From positions 1,240,001 to 1,304,000 of the forward strand of contig CM016925.1 of assembly GCA_006247105.1 (NCBI GenBank): a stretch of DNA of 64,000 bases, in the 5' to 3' direction. Position 1 is the first letter of the stretch. Every line of letters starts with the position of its first letter. Shown here piece after piece: positions 51,805 to 59,147 of this stretch. This DNA is from Giardia muris (Eukaryota > Fornicata > Diplomonadida > Hexamitidae). The notes below the pieces were generated by a model. That model saw only the letters and a program-made list of their open reading frames with translations. It had not been told where the DNA came from and searched no databases. Made by a program: the position numbers and the translations under genes.

Positions 51805-53451
51805 TTAGTCCGTTGGGGTCTCAGATTCAGATAGAAGACTAAACTGATAGACGGACGTCCCGAATGCAATAAAGTAAGCGCCTCCGAAGACCGTTACGCA
51901 GCCACGATCGGGACTATAGTCCATCTGATCTGTAGGGGGAAGGATGGCGCCCATCGTGAAGTGCTTGAGGGTCGCGTTGCTATGGTCGAGGCATGTTGAG
52001 AGGAGCAATACGGAAGCCTGCTTACAAAGTGTGTTAGGGTCAGCGTGGACGCAACCCAAGACGAGTTGATCGTTATACCAGTCAAGGGAGGTTACACACC
52101 CACCAGCAGATCTCCCAGGAGAAACCTCATGTGCATCGGCTGAGAGTACACCAAGTGAACGGATCCGGAGCGTCGGAATCATCGCACCACCTTCGAAGCC
52201 TCCGACGGTATAGACATGTACGAATGGGGAGGAGGTGCATGCAACGGCGAAGGTTTCCATGATTCCGAAACTCCCGGTTGGAGGACGATCATAGAGCTGT
52301 TCGTTCTCAACGAGGAGGCTCTCCAGAAGGTGCTCGCTACTCCCACTTTCCGACGCCATCATTGTCATCTTAGCGTTCTGGGACAATGGAAGAGTATTAT
52401 CAAAGCTCAGCCCCGAGAGGTATGCTAGGTTCGGCTCGGTCCCGGCCAGGATGACTCCCGGGGCGATGAATGCGTGTGCCGCCGTCAACACTTGGGCGTT
52501 CGACGATCGAATATGTCTACTGAACGAAATCGAAATGGGTGGGGACGGGAAGTTTGAGATCTCCACCCTCCGATTTGTGAGGAAGTCGAAAACCAAAAGT
52601 CTCCGTTTGGAGGTCCCTATCACTAGCATATTGCCGCGCTCCGAAAGGGATAATGCTGAGCATTGCCCACGAATATCTAAGGCCGTCACTGGAAGCCCAG
52701 CAGTTAGAGACATAACATATAAACGACGGGAGAGATGCGATCCAACTGCCACAAAGCGCCCACAGCTACTCCCCGAAAGGAACGTAGGCCAATATAAAGC
52801 TGCTAGGGTATGTCGCCCCTTCACCTGCTGTATCCCCGTGGTAAGCTTTGTGATACGGCATCTGACACTCGTGCTTGTGTCCGGGTTCCCCAATGGGATA
52901 AAGGTGATTAAAGTGGCGGCCAGATGGCCATTGCGAGCAGTCACCCGAAAGATAGCAAGTGTATCCAGAAGGCCGATGATAAGCGTGTGAATGCCCGACC
53001 AGGTCAAGGCGACGATGTGAAGGAGAGAGGTAGGAGACATGAGGCGATGTAGAGAGATGGTCTTTGTGATAGGGATGCCACGGGATGAACAACGGCAAAG
53101 GGTAATCGTGAACCTATCGGACCCAAAGGCGGCAACAGCCGCGGCTAGGTTTGTAGCGGCCATTAGGGCCGGTGGTGGTTGATATGTCAGTCGAGGTGGA
53201 GGTAAGAAGTCTAGAACGCCGACGGGGAGCCTGGAGTAGAGTCGCTCGCCAGGATAGAAGAAGAAGGCCGCGGCCGCCTTGAGTATGGTTCCAACGGACA
53301 TCGTTGGAAAGGATGGCTCCGGAAGTTCCTCTAGCTTCATAATTCCCGTGGATGTCGCTGTCAGACCACCGAAGTTCAACATGGCCAATATCCTATCTTC
53401 GGGGATGGGTGGGTAGGAGCGCATGGTCTTCAGGACGGAATTTGGCTGCAT
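51805..53451 (-). CDS. Hypothetical protein, probable beta-propeller
   Basis: This 548-residue protein looks beta-rich, with repeating strand-turn units such as GSHLSRRLYVMSL, GNMLVIGTSKRRLLVFDF and DQLVLGCVHADPN that resemble weak WD40 or PHTB1-like blades. About 6-7 such units can be counted over residues 60-540. A run AAAAFFFYPGE near residue 60 is hydrophobic but too short to span a membrane. I do not assign a family. The ATG at 53451 is preferred to a GTG-led extension and to a later Met at 53424. It is divergent from the calcineurin-B-like gene, with 23 bp between ATGs. Confidence 0.65.
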   Translation of the reverse strand: MQPNSVLKTMRSYPPIPEDRILAMLNFGGLTATSTGIMKLEELPEPSFPTMSVGTILKAAAAFFFYPGERLYSRLPVGVLDFLPPPRLTYQPPPALMAATNLAAAVAAFGSDRFTITLCRCSSRGIPITKTISLHRLMSPTSLLHIVALTWSGIHTLIIGLLDTLAIFRVTARNGHLAATLITFIPLGNPDTSTSVRCRITKLTTGIQQVKGRHTLAALYWPTFLSGSSCGRFVAVGSHLSRRLYVMSLTAGLPVTALDIRGQCSALSLSERGNMLVIGTSKRRLLVFDFLTNRRVEISNFPSPPISISFSRHIRSSNAQVLTAAHAFIAPGVILAGTEPNLAYLSGLSFDNTLPLSQNAKMTMMASESGSSEHLLESLLVENEQLYDRPPTGSFGIMETFAVACTSSPFVHVYTVGGFEGGAMIPTLRIRSLGVLSADAHEVSPGRSAGGCVTSLDWYNDQLVLGCVHADPNTLCKQASVLLLSTCLDHSNATLKHFTMGAILPPTDQMDYSPDRGCVTVFGGAYFIAFGTSVYQFSLLSESETPTD

Positions 53452-53474
53452 ATGACGACAAGTCAGAAAATTAT
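53452..53474. promoter_or_regulatory. 23-bp gap between divergent start codons
   Basis: The gap contains an A/T patch (aaaattatat) directly at the calcineurin-B-like ATG and a caag-type stretch toward the other gene. It resembles Giardia initiators. A shared role is inferred. Confidence 0.45.
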
Positions 53475-54011
53475 ATGGGTGCACTATTCAGCTCTGACAT
53501 TTCTCCAGCGGTCTTCAAGGGGATCAGTACCAATCTCGCCACGCGGGAGCAGCGGAGGCTCTATCGGCGCTTTATGAGGTTATCTCGCGGGGCCCCTGTG
53601 CTATCTGCCGACCAGCTCTCGCGGATCCCAGAACTGACGACAAATCCACTACGCACCCGGATAACTAGCCTGTTCGTCGACCTGCCAGACAACCAGATCA
53701 GCTTTGCTAGCTTCTTGCGCAATCTCGAGGGCCTTTCCATCTGGGGTTCACTCGATGATATGTTGACCTTCTCATTCAAGGTATATGACGTCGATGGAGA
53801 TGGAATCATAAGCGCCTCGGACATTGAGGCTATTATCATGTGCATCATAGGCGATCTGGAGACTAGTGTCTCCCCCACTCTCATTGAGAATTCAGTGCGT
53901 AATACCCTTCACGGTTTTAGTCAAACCAATGAGCCTATTACCCTTGAGCTCTTCTCGAGGACCATAAAGGCGCTTCCTGGAGCGGAATCCCGCTTTGCGA
54001 TTGCGTTCTAA
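53475..54011 (+). CDS. Calcineurin B-like EF-hand protein, probably myristoylated
   Basis: This 178-residue protein is collinear with calcineurin regulatory subunit B. EQRRLYRRFMRL and LSRIPELTTNPLRTRI match the family's 'RL.+RF..L' and 'LPEL..NPL..R+'. FKVYDVDGDGIISASDIE holds one canonical calcium loop (105-116). The other three EF sites have lost their acidic ligands, for example PDNQISFASF. It starts MGALFSSD, fitting the N-myristoylation consensus MGxxxS. In other eukaryotes calcineurin B holds the phosphatase catalytic subunit at membranes and passes on the calcium signal. The start at 53475 makes the N-terminus; the upstream open frame runs antisense through its neighbour. The next gene's ATG lies one base after its stop. 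Confidence 0.75.
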   Translation: MGALFSSDISPAVFKGISTNLATREQRRLYRRFMRLSRGAPVLSADQLSRIPELTTNPLRTRITSLFVDLPDNQISFASFLRNLEGLSIWGSLDDMLTFSFKVYDVDGDGIISASDIEAIIMCIIGDLETSVSPTLIENSVRNTLHGFSQTNEPITLELFSRTIKALPGAESRFAIAF

Positions 54012-54012
54012 A

Positions 54013-54651
54013 ATGCAAGCGGTACTGGAACGATTGCGATCGGAGCTTGGTACAACGCAGCTCGTTGCGGTCTCGAAGACGAAGCCTTTGGAGATGATTC
54101 TCGAAGCCTATCGGTACGGCCAACGGGTTTTCGGAGAGAACTACGTCCAGGAGCTTATCGAGAAGGCTACAGCCGCGCCGGACGATATCGAGTGGCACTT
54201 CATCGGCCATCTGCAGAGTAACAAGGTCACCCAGGTCGCAGGGATCCGCTCGTGCGTCGTACAGACCGTCGATAGTCTACGTCTTGCGGAGAGGCTGAAT
54301 GCTGCACGCGAGCCTTTAGGCCTTCCTCTTCGCGTCATGATTCAGATCAATACGAGTGGTGAGGCAACGAAAAGTGGCTGTGCCCCAGCCGATGCTTTAG
54401 AGCTTGCCTCTGCAGTATCCAAACTGCCATATCTTGAATTGATAGGCCTGATGACCATTGGCGCCCCAGGCGACGGTGGGACATCATTTGATACCCTAGT
54501 TGCATCTAGAAATGAGATATCTGTAGCCTTAGCCAAGCCTCTAAAGCTGTCGATGGGGATGAGCGGCGATTACCTTCTCGCAGTCCAGAAGGGCGCCGAC
54601 TACGTCCGCATCGGGACCGCGATATTCGGAGAGCGAGGTACGCGTGTGTAA
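54013..54651 (+). CDS. PLPBP: PLP homeostasis protein (PLPBP/YggS family)
   Basis: This 212-residue member of the YggS/PROSC family binds pyridoxal phosphate through a lysine and buffers it in the cell, without known enzyme activity. The PLP lysine is Lys22 in LVAVSKTKP. FGENYVQE, EWHFIGHLQSNK, QINTSGEATKSG, LIGLMTIG and the end LSMGMSGDYLLAV then GADYVRIGTAIFG follow exactly in family order. The length is slightly under the usual 220-275. An upstream Met at 53995 would overlap the calcineurin-B-like gene. The ATG at 54013 leaves one base after that gene's stop, so any promoter must lie within the upstream coding sequence. Confidence 0.93.
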   Translation: MQAVLERLRSELGTTQLVAVSKTKPLEMILEAYRYGQRVFGENYVQELIEKATAAPDDIEWHFIGHLQSNKVTQVAGIRSCVVQTVDSLRLAERLNAAREPLGLPLRVMIQINTSGEATKSGCAPADALELASAVSKLPYLELIGLMTIGAPGDGGTSFDTLVASRNEISVALAKPLKLSMGMSGDYLLAVQKGADYVRIGTAIFGERGTRV

Positions 54652-54672
54652 TAAAAGGAATTTGTTACGTTC

Positions 54673-55776
54673 ATGTCGGAGCAAGGCGAGAAGACCGCCG
54701 ACTCCGTAGCAGGAACTCCGCGTCAACTGGTGGAATCCGGCCCTCCTCAGACTGATCCATCAATGTCTGCCTCGAAGGCAGAGGTCATGGAGGCAGACCA
54801 TAAAGCAGAGGCACAGGAGCCAGATCCTAATCACGATGAAAAAGAAACACGTGGTGAGGACTCTAAGGAACCAGTCGGTGAGGCGGATGAAGCCGCTGTT
54901 CTGAGTGCGCGTTCGAGTATCTCAAACCATTCGGCTTCAGGTTCGAATTTGGAAGCGTGTAGATCAGAGTCGCACTATGACACTGGCCAGCTTACCAAGG
55001 ACGAGCTTTCGTATGGGTTAGGCTTTTTCTCGCATCAACTCGGTTATCAGAACAAGCTTAACTTCGTCACTCCAACTCTTTTCCAACGTCGCTTCCGGCC
55101 CATCACAGATCTTTCCCTTCATAGTTGCGAGCACCTCCTACGCGCACCCTTTAATGGGACGATTAATGGAAGGCCTGTGGGATCAAATACGAAGTCGACC
55201 CTTGGAAAGCGAACACTATTGACTCCACAGAACGTTGCCGAGATTCTTGACTACCGTATCGGGCCATCGGACGACCGGGACTTCGCCTTTGAATCATTCA
55301 AGCTTCTAGGCGCACAAGCCATTACTGACCGGGTTCCTATCGCACACCTTGCAGACCTCTTGTTAGCAGGGTATCAAAACATTGAGGATGATATTAGTAT
55401 GGCTGGAGACTTCCAAGAGGTCGTCAGGATCATTCAGGATCGTGAAGCACGTCTTGAACGCTTAAAGGAAAAGGGGGATAATATTGAGAGGAAGAAGATG
55501 GAGCCTGTCCGCGCCATCCCCATGCCTCGAGACTCGGCAACGCCCCTCCCTCCACCTAAGTTACGAGAGCCGAACGGTCTTTCTAACAAGGCCATCTCGG
55601 ACCCACGGTCACAATATGCATTACCACTCCGTGAAGATATAATAACGGTCCTACGCATTTGTTGTCCGTCCGAGGATGATACGATCTCGTATGAGAGCTG
55701 GCGGGACCTCTTCAAACACTTACAGACGTTTCAATTCGTGGATTATCGTGAGGAGATCACGAATGCGGGGAAGTAG
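54673..55776 (+). CDS. Hypothetical protein with acidic disordered N-terminus
   Basis: This 367-residue protein is not recognised. The first 105 residues are disordered and rich in Glu, Asp, Ser and Ala. From about 106 there is a folded helical region (LGFFSHQLGYQNKLNF, TLLTPQNVAEILDYRI and VPIAHLADLLLAGYQN). This is similar in rhythm to degenerate EF-hand or DPY-30-like helical pairs without calcium ligands. A basic coiled segment (REARLERLKEKGDNIERKK) and a Pro-rich stretch follow. The last helices read YESWRDLFKHLQTFQFV. Flagellar EF-hand-like proteins are one possibility, but I do not claim it. The ATG follows aataaaaggaatt. Confidence 0.65.
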   Translation: MSEQGEKTADSVAGTPRQLVESGPPQTDPSMSASKAEVMEADHKAEAQEPDPNHDEKETRGEDSKEPVGEADEAAVLSARSSISNHSASGSNLEACRSESHYDTGQLTKDELSYGLGFFSHQLGYQNKLNFVTPTLFQRRFRPITDLSLHSCEHLLRAPFNGTINGRPVGSNTKSTLGKRTLLTPQNVAEILDYRIGPSDDRDFAFESFKLLGAQAITDRVPIAHLADLLLAGYQNIEDDISMAGDFQEVVRIIQDREARLERLKEKGDNIERKKMEPVRAIPMPRDSATPLPPPKLREPNGLSNKAISDPRSQYALPLREDIITVLRICCPSEDDTISYESWRDLFKHLQTFQFVDYREEITNAGK

Positions 55777-55812
55777 GCTATTGCCGTTGAAAATAACAAT
55801 GACAGTGAACGT

Positions 55813-56793
55813 TCACTTCTTGAGCTTCTTCTCTCGCCCAGCGTGCTTCATATCCTGATTGGCCTTCCGTGTGGCAGCATCGATTAAGGCCTGAGTTCCA
55901 TCTTCCTTCTCGATAGTATTCTTTGCGCCGGAGATGATGCTCCCAAGCTTTGTGATCCCATCAAGAATGTTTGCCTCGGTTAGGTCGTTGGTAAGAGCCA
56001 TTTGCTTCCTTGCAGCCTTCTCCAAGTCCGCACGCTTCCTATTACTTAGGCGCACTCCGGCTTCCTCCTCATAGTCGATCAGCTTCTGATCCATTGATAA
56101 GCGTGCATTCCCAGCTAATTCCTCAGTGGGTCTATCTTCATAATATGCCAACAAATCTTGCATAACCGGGTTGTTCGAAAGCTTCCGCAGCGCTTGATAC
56201 TGTTCTCGCTCTCGCTCTCGCGTGGAAGAGTCATTATGAATAGGAATGTTTGTAGCCGTGTTAGGCTTCGTTCGTTGTATCTTATTTCCAACGAACTGAG
56301 TCGGATCCGCATCCTTCTTGGGGTTTCCATGGACTTGAGGATTGGAAGGCTCAACGTCTTCCTCGTCTTCCTCTTCCTCTTCATCTTCATCAAAGAGTTC
56401 ATCAAAAGCCTTCGCTGGTTGAATGGGAGTAACCGTCGTCTGGGCCTCCTCAGCGACAACCATCATGAGGGCCGTCTCGATTTGATGTTTCAGTCGCTTT
56501 TCTAGTACGTTTGCCTTCTCATAGACGATTCGAAGCTTGATTGCTTCTCTCACCACCGCCTCTAGTTCCTCAGAGCCCATGACTCTTTCCACTGCGAAAC
56601 GATTGAGAGCCGCAAGATAGCCACCAAGAAGGACGTTCTTACAAGTAATAACCTGGGATCCTGAGGAAATGCAAGTCTCCGAGATCCCACGCTCAACCTT
56701 GTCTACCAACGCGTGGACCTTCACGACGGCCTCATTGATGCGGGAGAGGGCCTGGTTGAACTCCGATAGGTCACAACGAACAATATCATCCAT
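55813..56793 (-). CDS. LCP5: Lcp5/neuroguidin-like Sas10 family protein
   Basis: This 326-residue protein of the Sas10/Utp3/C1D family has the N-terminal helical Sas10 domain in residues about 10-110. KNVLLGGYLAALNRFAVERV is followed by VREAIKLRIVYEKANVLEKR and LKHQIETAL. The latter is the family's 'L+E.R.VLEK+RPL..KLKYQI+KLL' signature in a recognisable form. An acidic run (DEDEEEEEDEEDVE) follows, then a basic C-terminal half ending HAGREKKLKK. Lcp5 and neuroguidin act in the nucleolar small-subunit processome for 18S rRNA maturation. Sas10/Utp3 itself is an alternative, but the length favours Lcp5. The start is 17 A/T-rich bases from the divergent gene. Confidence 0.72.
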   Translation of the reverse strand: MDDIVRCDLSEFNQALSRINEAVVKVHALVDKVERGISETCISSGSQVITCKNVLLGGYLAALNRFAVERVMGSEELEAVVREAIKLRIVYEKANVLEKRLKHQIETALMMVVAEEAQTTVTPIQPAKAFDELFDEDEEEEEDEEDVEPSNPQVHGNPKKDADPTQFVGNKIQRTKPNTATNIPIHNDSSTREREREQYQALRKLSNNPVMQDLLAYYEDRPTEELAGNARLSMDQKLIDYEEEAGVRLSNRKRADLEKAARKQMALTNDLTEANILDGITKLGSIISGAKNTIEKEDGTQALIDAATRKANQDMKHAGREKKLKK

Positions 56794-56810
56794 TAAAGAT
56801 TAAAAGTGCA
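56794..56810. promoter_or_regulatory. 17-bp A/T-rich gap between divergent start codons
   Basis: The sequence taaagattaaaagtgca lies between the ATGs of the Lcp5-like gene (minus) and the hypothetical propeller-like gene (plus). It is strongly A/T-rich, as expected for a Giardia core promoter. A shared role is inferred. Confidence 0.5.
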
Positions 56811-58142
56811 ATGGAATACAAGAAGTGGGACATCGCGAGCCTTAACGTCCCGGGCCCGTTTGCTCTGGCGTACTACCAGGCAGAGAAGGAGAGGGGGTGT
56901 CTGTTCTATACTCTTTTCCAGAAGGATGGGCTATTAAAGTATACGACCGAGAATAGTAATGATGATCAGCTTTATGATGATCCCATTACGTCCTTAGTGA
57001 TCGAAAACGACACGCTTTTCCTGACGACCCTGAATAAGGTCTTATGTGCTGCATTAAAAGATAGGGTGGGGAGACCGGACTTGAAATGCATCATTCCGGA
57101 AGGAGATCTTTTTCATATCCCACAACCATTGCATGGTCTTCGGTTATCATACCAGAGTGGTGTTTGGGTGTATGCGGCCATTGCAGGCTTCTCACACACT
57201 GGAGAAACCCATTGTGCGATTGTTCTAGGAGCATATAGAGGAAATGATGAGCCATGCTCTCCAACCACACTGTACGTGGATGCCCCTCTTCTGTCTCTAG
57301 AGCTTAGCCCAATGATAAGAGATTCCACCCTTATGTTTGCATATACGTGTGAGAACCAAACGATCACCATTGGAGTCTTAAGCCTGAAGAAGCAGGAAGG
57401 GGAGTGGCAAACCCAAGATGAGTCCCTATATTATCGTACACGCACCTTTGACGTATACGATTGGCTTCAACCCTCACAGACTACTGGACGCGACATTGTC
57501 GTACACACCCTGGCCTTTGCTAAATCCTGGCTTGTTCTTTTCCCAATGGACGTTTGCCAAGGCACAAGCCTTTCTAATTGTTATACATGCCATCTTGATA
57601 CTTCCTTGGATTCCGTGGTCAGACCCTTACCACTCCCAGGGAATAGAGTCTATACTCGCTTATATGGAACGAGGAGTGGGAAGCAAGCCACCTTTATTGG
57701 GGAGCGTGATGGCCTCTTCGAGACGATATCTGTAGAGTTTTCTAAGAGTTCCGATGGTACTGTTCAGTTTACTGAAGTACTAAGTAAGTCAACCGCTGAG
57801 AAGGATACGAGGCCTGAACCGACCATTTTCTATCCATGCGATGAGGGTCTTCTAATCGCCGCTTTCCCATCGCGTAGTGGAGATAAATTTCTCATCCGGA
57901 CATACAAAAGATCATCTCGAGGTCATAACCATTACGAGGGGAGGAACCAAACCGTACGTGTTGATCAAAGACCAAGATCCAACTATATTGATAGTAGACC
58001 CAAACACGAGTATAATGATCCCAAGCCACGGATGGGAATGGACCATGATGGCTTTCGAGGGGAATCTCAAGGGCATGCTCCGATCATGTTGAACATCCCA
58101 AGACCACATACTCAACAGAAACCACGATATCATGAACAATAA
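56811..58142 (+). CDS. Hypothetical protein, possible beta-propeller with charged tail
   Basis: This 443-residue protein is not recognised. Residues 1-370 look beta-rich with regular short strands (ITSLVIENDTLFLTTLNKVL, GVWVYAAIAGFSH and DGLFETISVEF), suggesting a divergent propeller without clear WD repeats. The last 75 residues are a basic, Asn/Arg/His/Pro-rich disordered tail (RSSRGHNHYEGRNQT onward) that could bind RNA, although this is a guess from composition. The RPN11 gene begins at its stop codon. Confidence 0.65.
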   Translation: MEYKKWDIASLNVPGPFALAYYQAEKERGCLFYTLFQKDGLLKYTTENSNDDQLYDDPITSLVIENDTLFLTTLNKVLCAALKDRVGRPDLKCIIPEGDLFHIPQPLHGLRLSYQSGVWVYAAIAGFSHTGETHCAIVLGAYRGNDEPCSPTTLYVDAPLLSLELSPMIRDSTLMFAYTCENQTITIGVLSLKKQEGEWQTQDESLYYRTRTFDVYDWLQPSQTTGRDIVVHTLAFAKSWLVLFPMDVCQGTSLSNCYTCHLDTSLDSVVRPLPLPGNRVYTRLYGTRSGKQATFIGERDGLFETISVEFSKSSDGTVQFTEVLSKSTAEKDTRPEPTIFYPCDEGLLIAAFPSRSGDKFLIRTYKRSSRGHNHYEGRNQTVRVDQRPRSNYIDSRPKHEYNDPKPRMGMDHDGFRGESQGHAPIMLNIPRPHTQQKPRYHEQ

Positions 58143-58143
58143 A

Positions 58144-59118
58144 ATGCGACAGTTCCCTTTTGGAGATGGGATCCCAGGACTAGCTAATACACGCCCCACC
58201 CCACGCCTAGACCATGGGGAAAGCGTCATAGTCTCCCATGTCGCCCTCATCAAGATGTTGCGGCATTGCAAACAAGGTATCCCAGTTGAGGTGATGGGTC
58301 TCTTGCTTGGAACGTTCGTTGACAAGTATACGGTCTACGTATCCGATTGCTTCTCCATGCCTCAGATAGGTCAAGCCGACTCGGTGGATTCAGTTGATGA
58401 AGTTTTTCAAGCTGAAATGCTCGAGTTACTCAAACAAGTTCATATCCCCGAGAACTGTGTCGGCTGGTATCATTCCCACCCGGGCTATTATGCATGGCTT
58501 AGCCAGGTGGATCAGAATACCCATAAAATATTCGAGAAGCTTGATAACCGTTCCATTGCTATCGTCGTTGACCCCATGAACTCATGTGCTGGGAAGCTTG
58601 TCATCGAGGCCTTTCGTCTTCTTGATGGGATAGGTCCTGGAGTTGCCTTTGGGTTACAATTCGGTCCTCCTTCAGATAATAGAATTGTAACCTCAGATAA
58701 AGGGTTTCTGCGTCCAAAGAATCCAACCTCTTTACTACGTGGTTTGGATAAGCAGTTTTATGCCATGCCAATGAGCTTCACGACACTTGGATATGAGCAG
58801 GTCATGTTGAGCAAGATGGCAAGTAAGGATTGGGTCTCGTCTCTTTGTGGGGTTGGTTTGACCATTGATGAGGATCAAAAGACTAAGCTTGAACAGCAAG
58901 AAGATGCCGAGGCCGTCCGAGCGGATGACATCCCAGAGGACTTCCATCTCTATGGTGGAACCACTACGATCGAGATTCTTAAACAGCTTCAAGCAGCCAT
59001 CAAGCTCGCATGCAACTCAAAGGTTTATAAGCCCTGCTCGGTAACCGCCAACGCCCTCCATGACCACTGCATCGCAGAAGACTTCTCCGTCTCCATCTAT
59101 GCCTCCATCCTCCCTTGA
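58144..59118 (+). CDS. RPN11: 26S proteasome deubiquitinase RPN11 (PSMD14)
   Basis: This 324-residue JAMM/MPN+ metalloprotease of the proteasome lid removes ubiquitin chains from substrates before translocation. The zinc site is complete: Glu49 in PVEVMGLLLG, His110 and His112 in WYHSHPGYYAWLSQVD, and Asp123. The insert-1 and substrate loop (DCFSMPQIGQADSVDSV, then VFQAEML) and the VVDPMNS...GKLVIEAFRLL strand match RPN11 rather than CSN5 or eIF3. Loss of the 'FGCWLSG' spelling to YYAWLSQ is a modest change. The ATG at 58144 follows aacaataaa one base after the previous stop. An in-frame ATG at 58132 inside that gene is an alternative. Together with RPN9 it gives two lid subunits in the window. 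Confidence 0.95.
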   Translation: MRQFPFGDGIPGLANTRPTPRLDHGESVIVSHVALIKMLRHCKQGIPVEVMGLLLGTFVDKYTVYVSDCFSMPQIGQADSVDSVDEVFQAEMLELLKQVHIPENCVGWYHSHPGYYAWLSQVDQNTHKIFEKLDNRSIAIVVDPMNSCAGKLVIEAFRLLDGIGPGVAFGLQFGPPSDNRIVTSDKGFLRPKNPTSLLRGLDKQFYAMPMSFTTLGYEQVMLSKMASKDWVSSLCGVGLTIDEDQKTKLEQQEDAEAVRADDIPEDFHLYGGTTTIEILKQLQAAIKLACNSKVYKPCSVTANALHDHCIAEDFSVSIYASILP

Positions 59119-59141
59119 CTCGAATCGAGTCTGTGGTTGAA

Positions 59142-59147
59142 AGTAAA
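59142..59147 (+). terminator. AGTAAA signal of RPN11 overlapping the next start codon
   Basis: AGTAAA lies 23 bp after the RPN11 stop, and its last A is the first base of the next gene's ATG. Its role as a poly(A) signal is inferred from the known Giardia motif. Cleavage would occur inside the next coding region. Confidence 0.5.
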
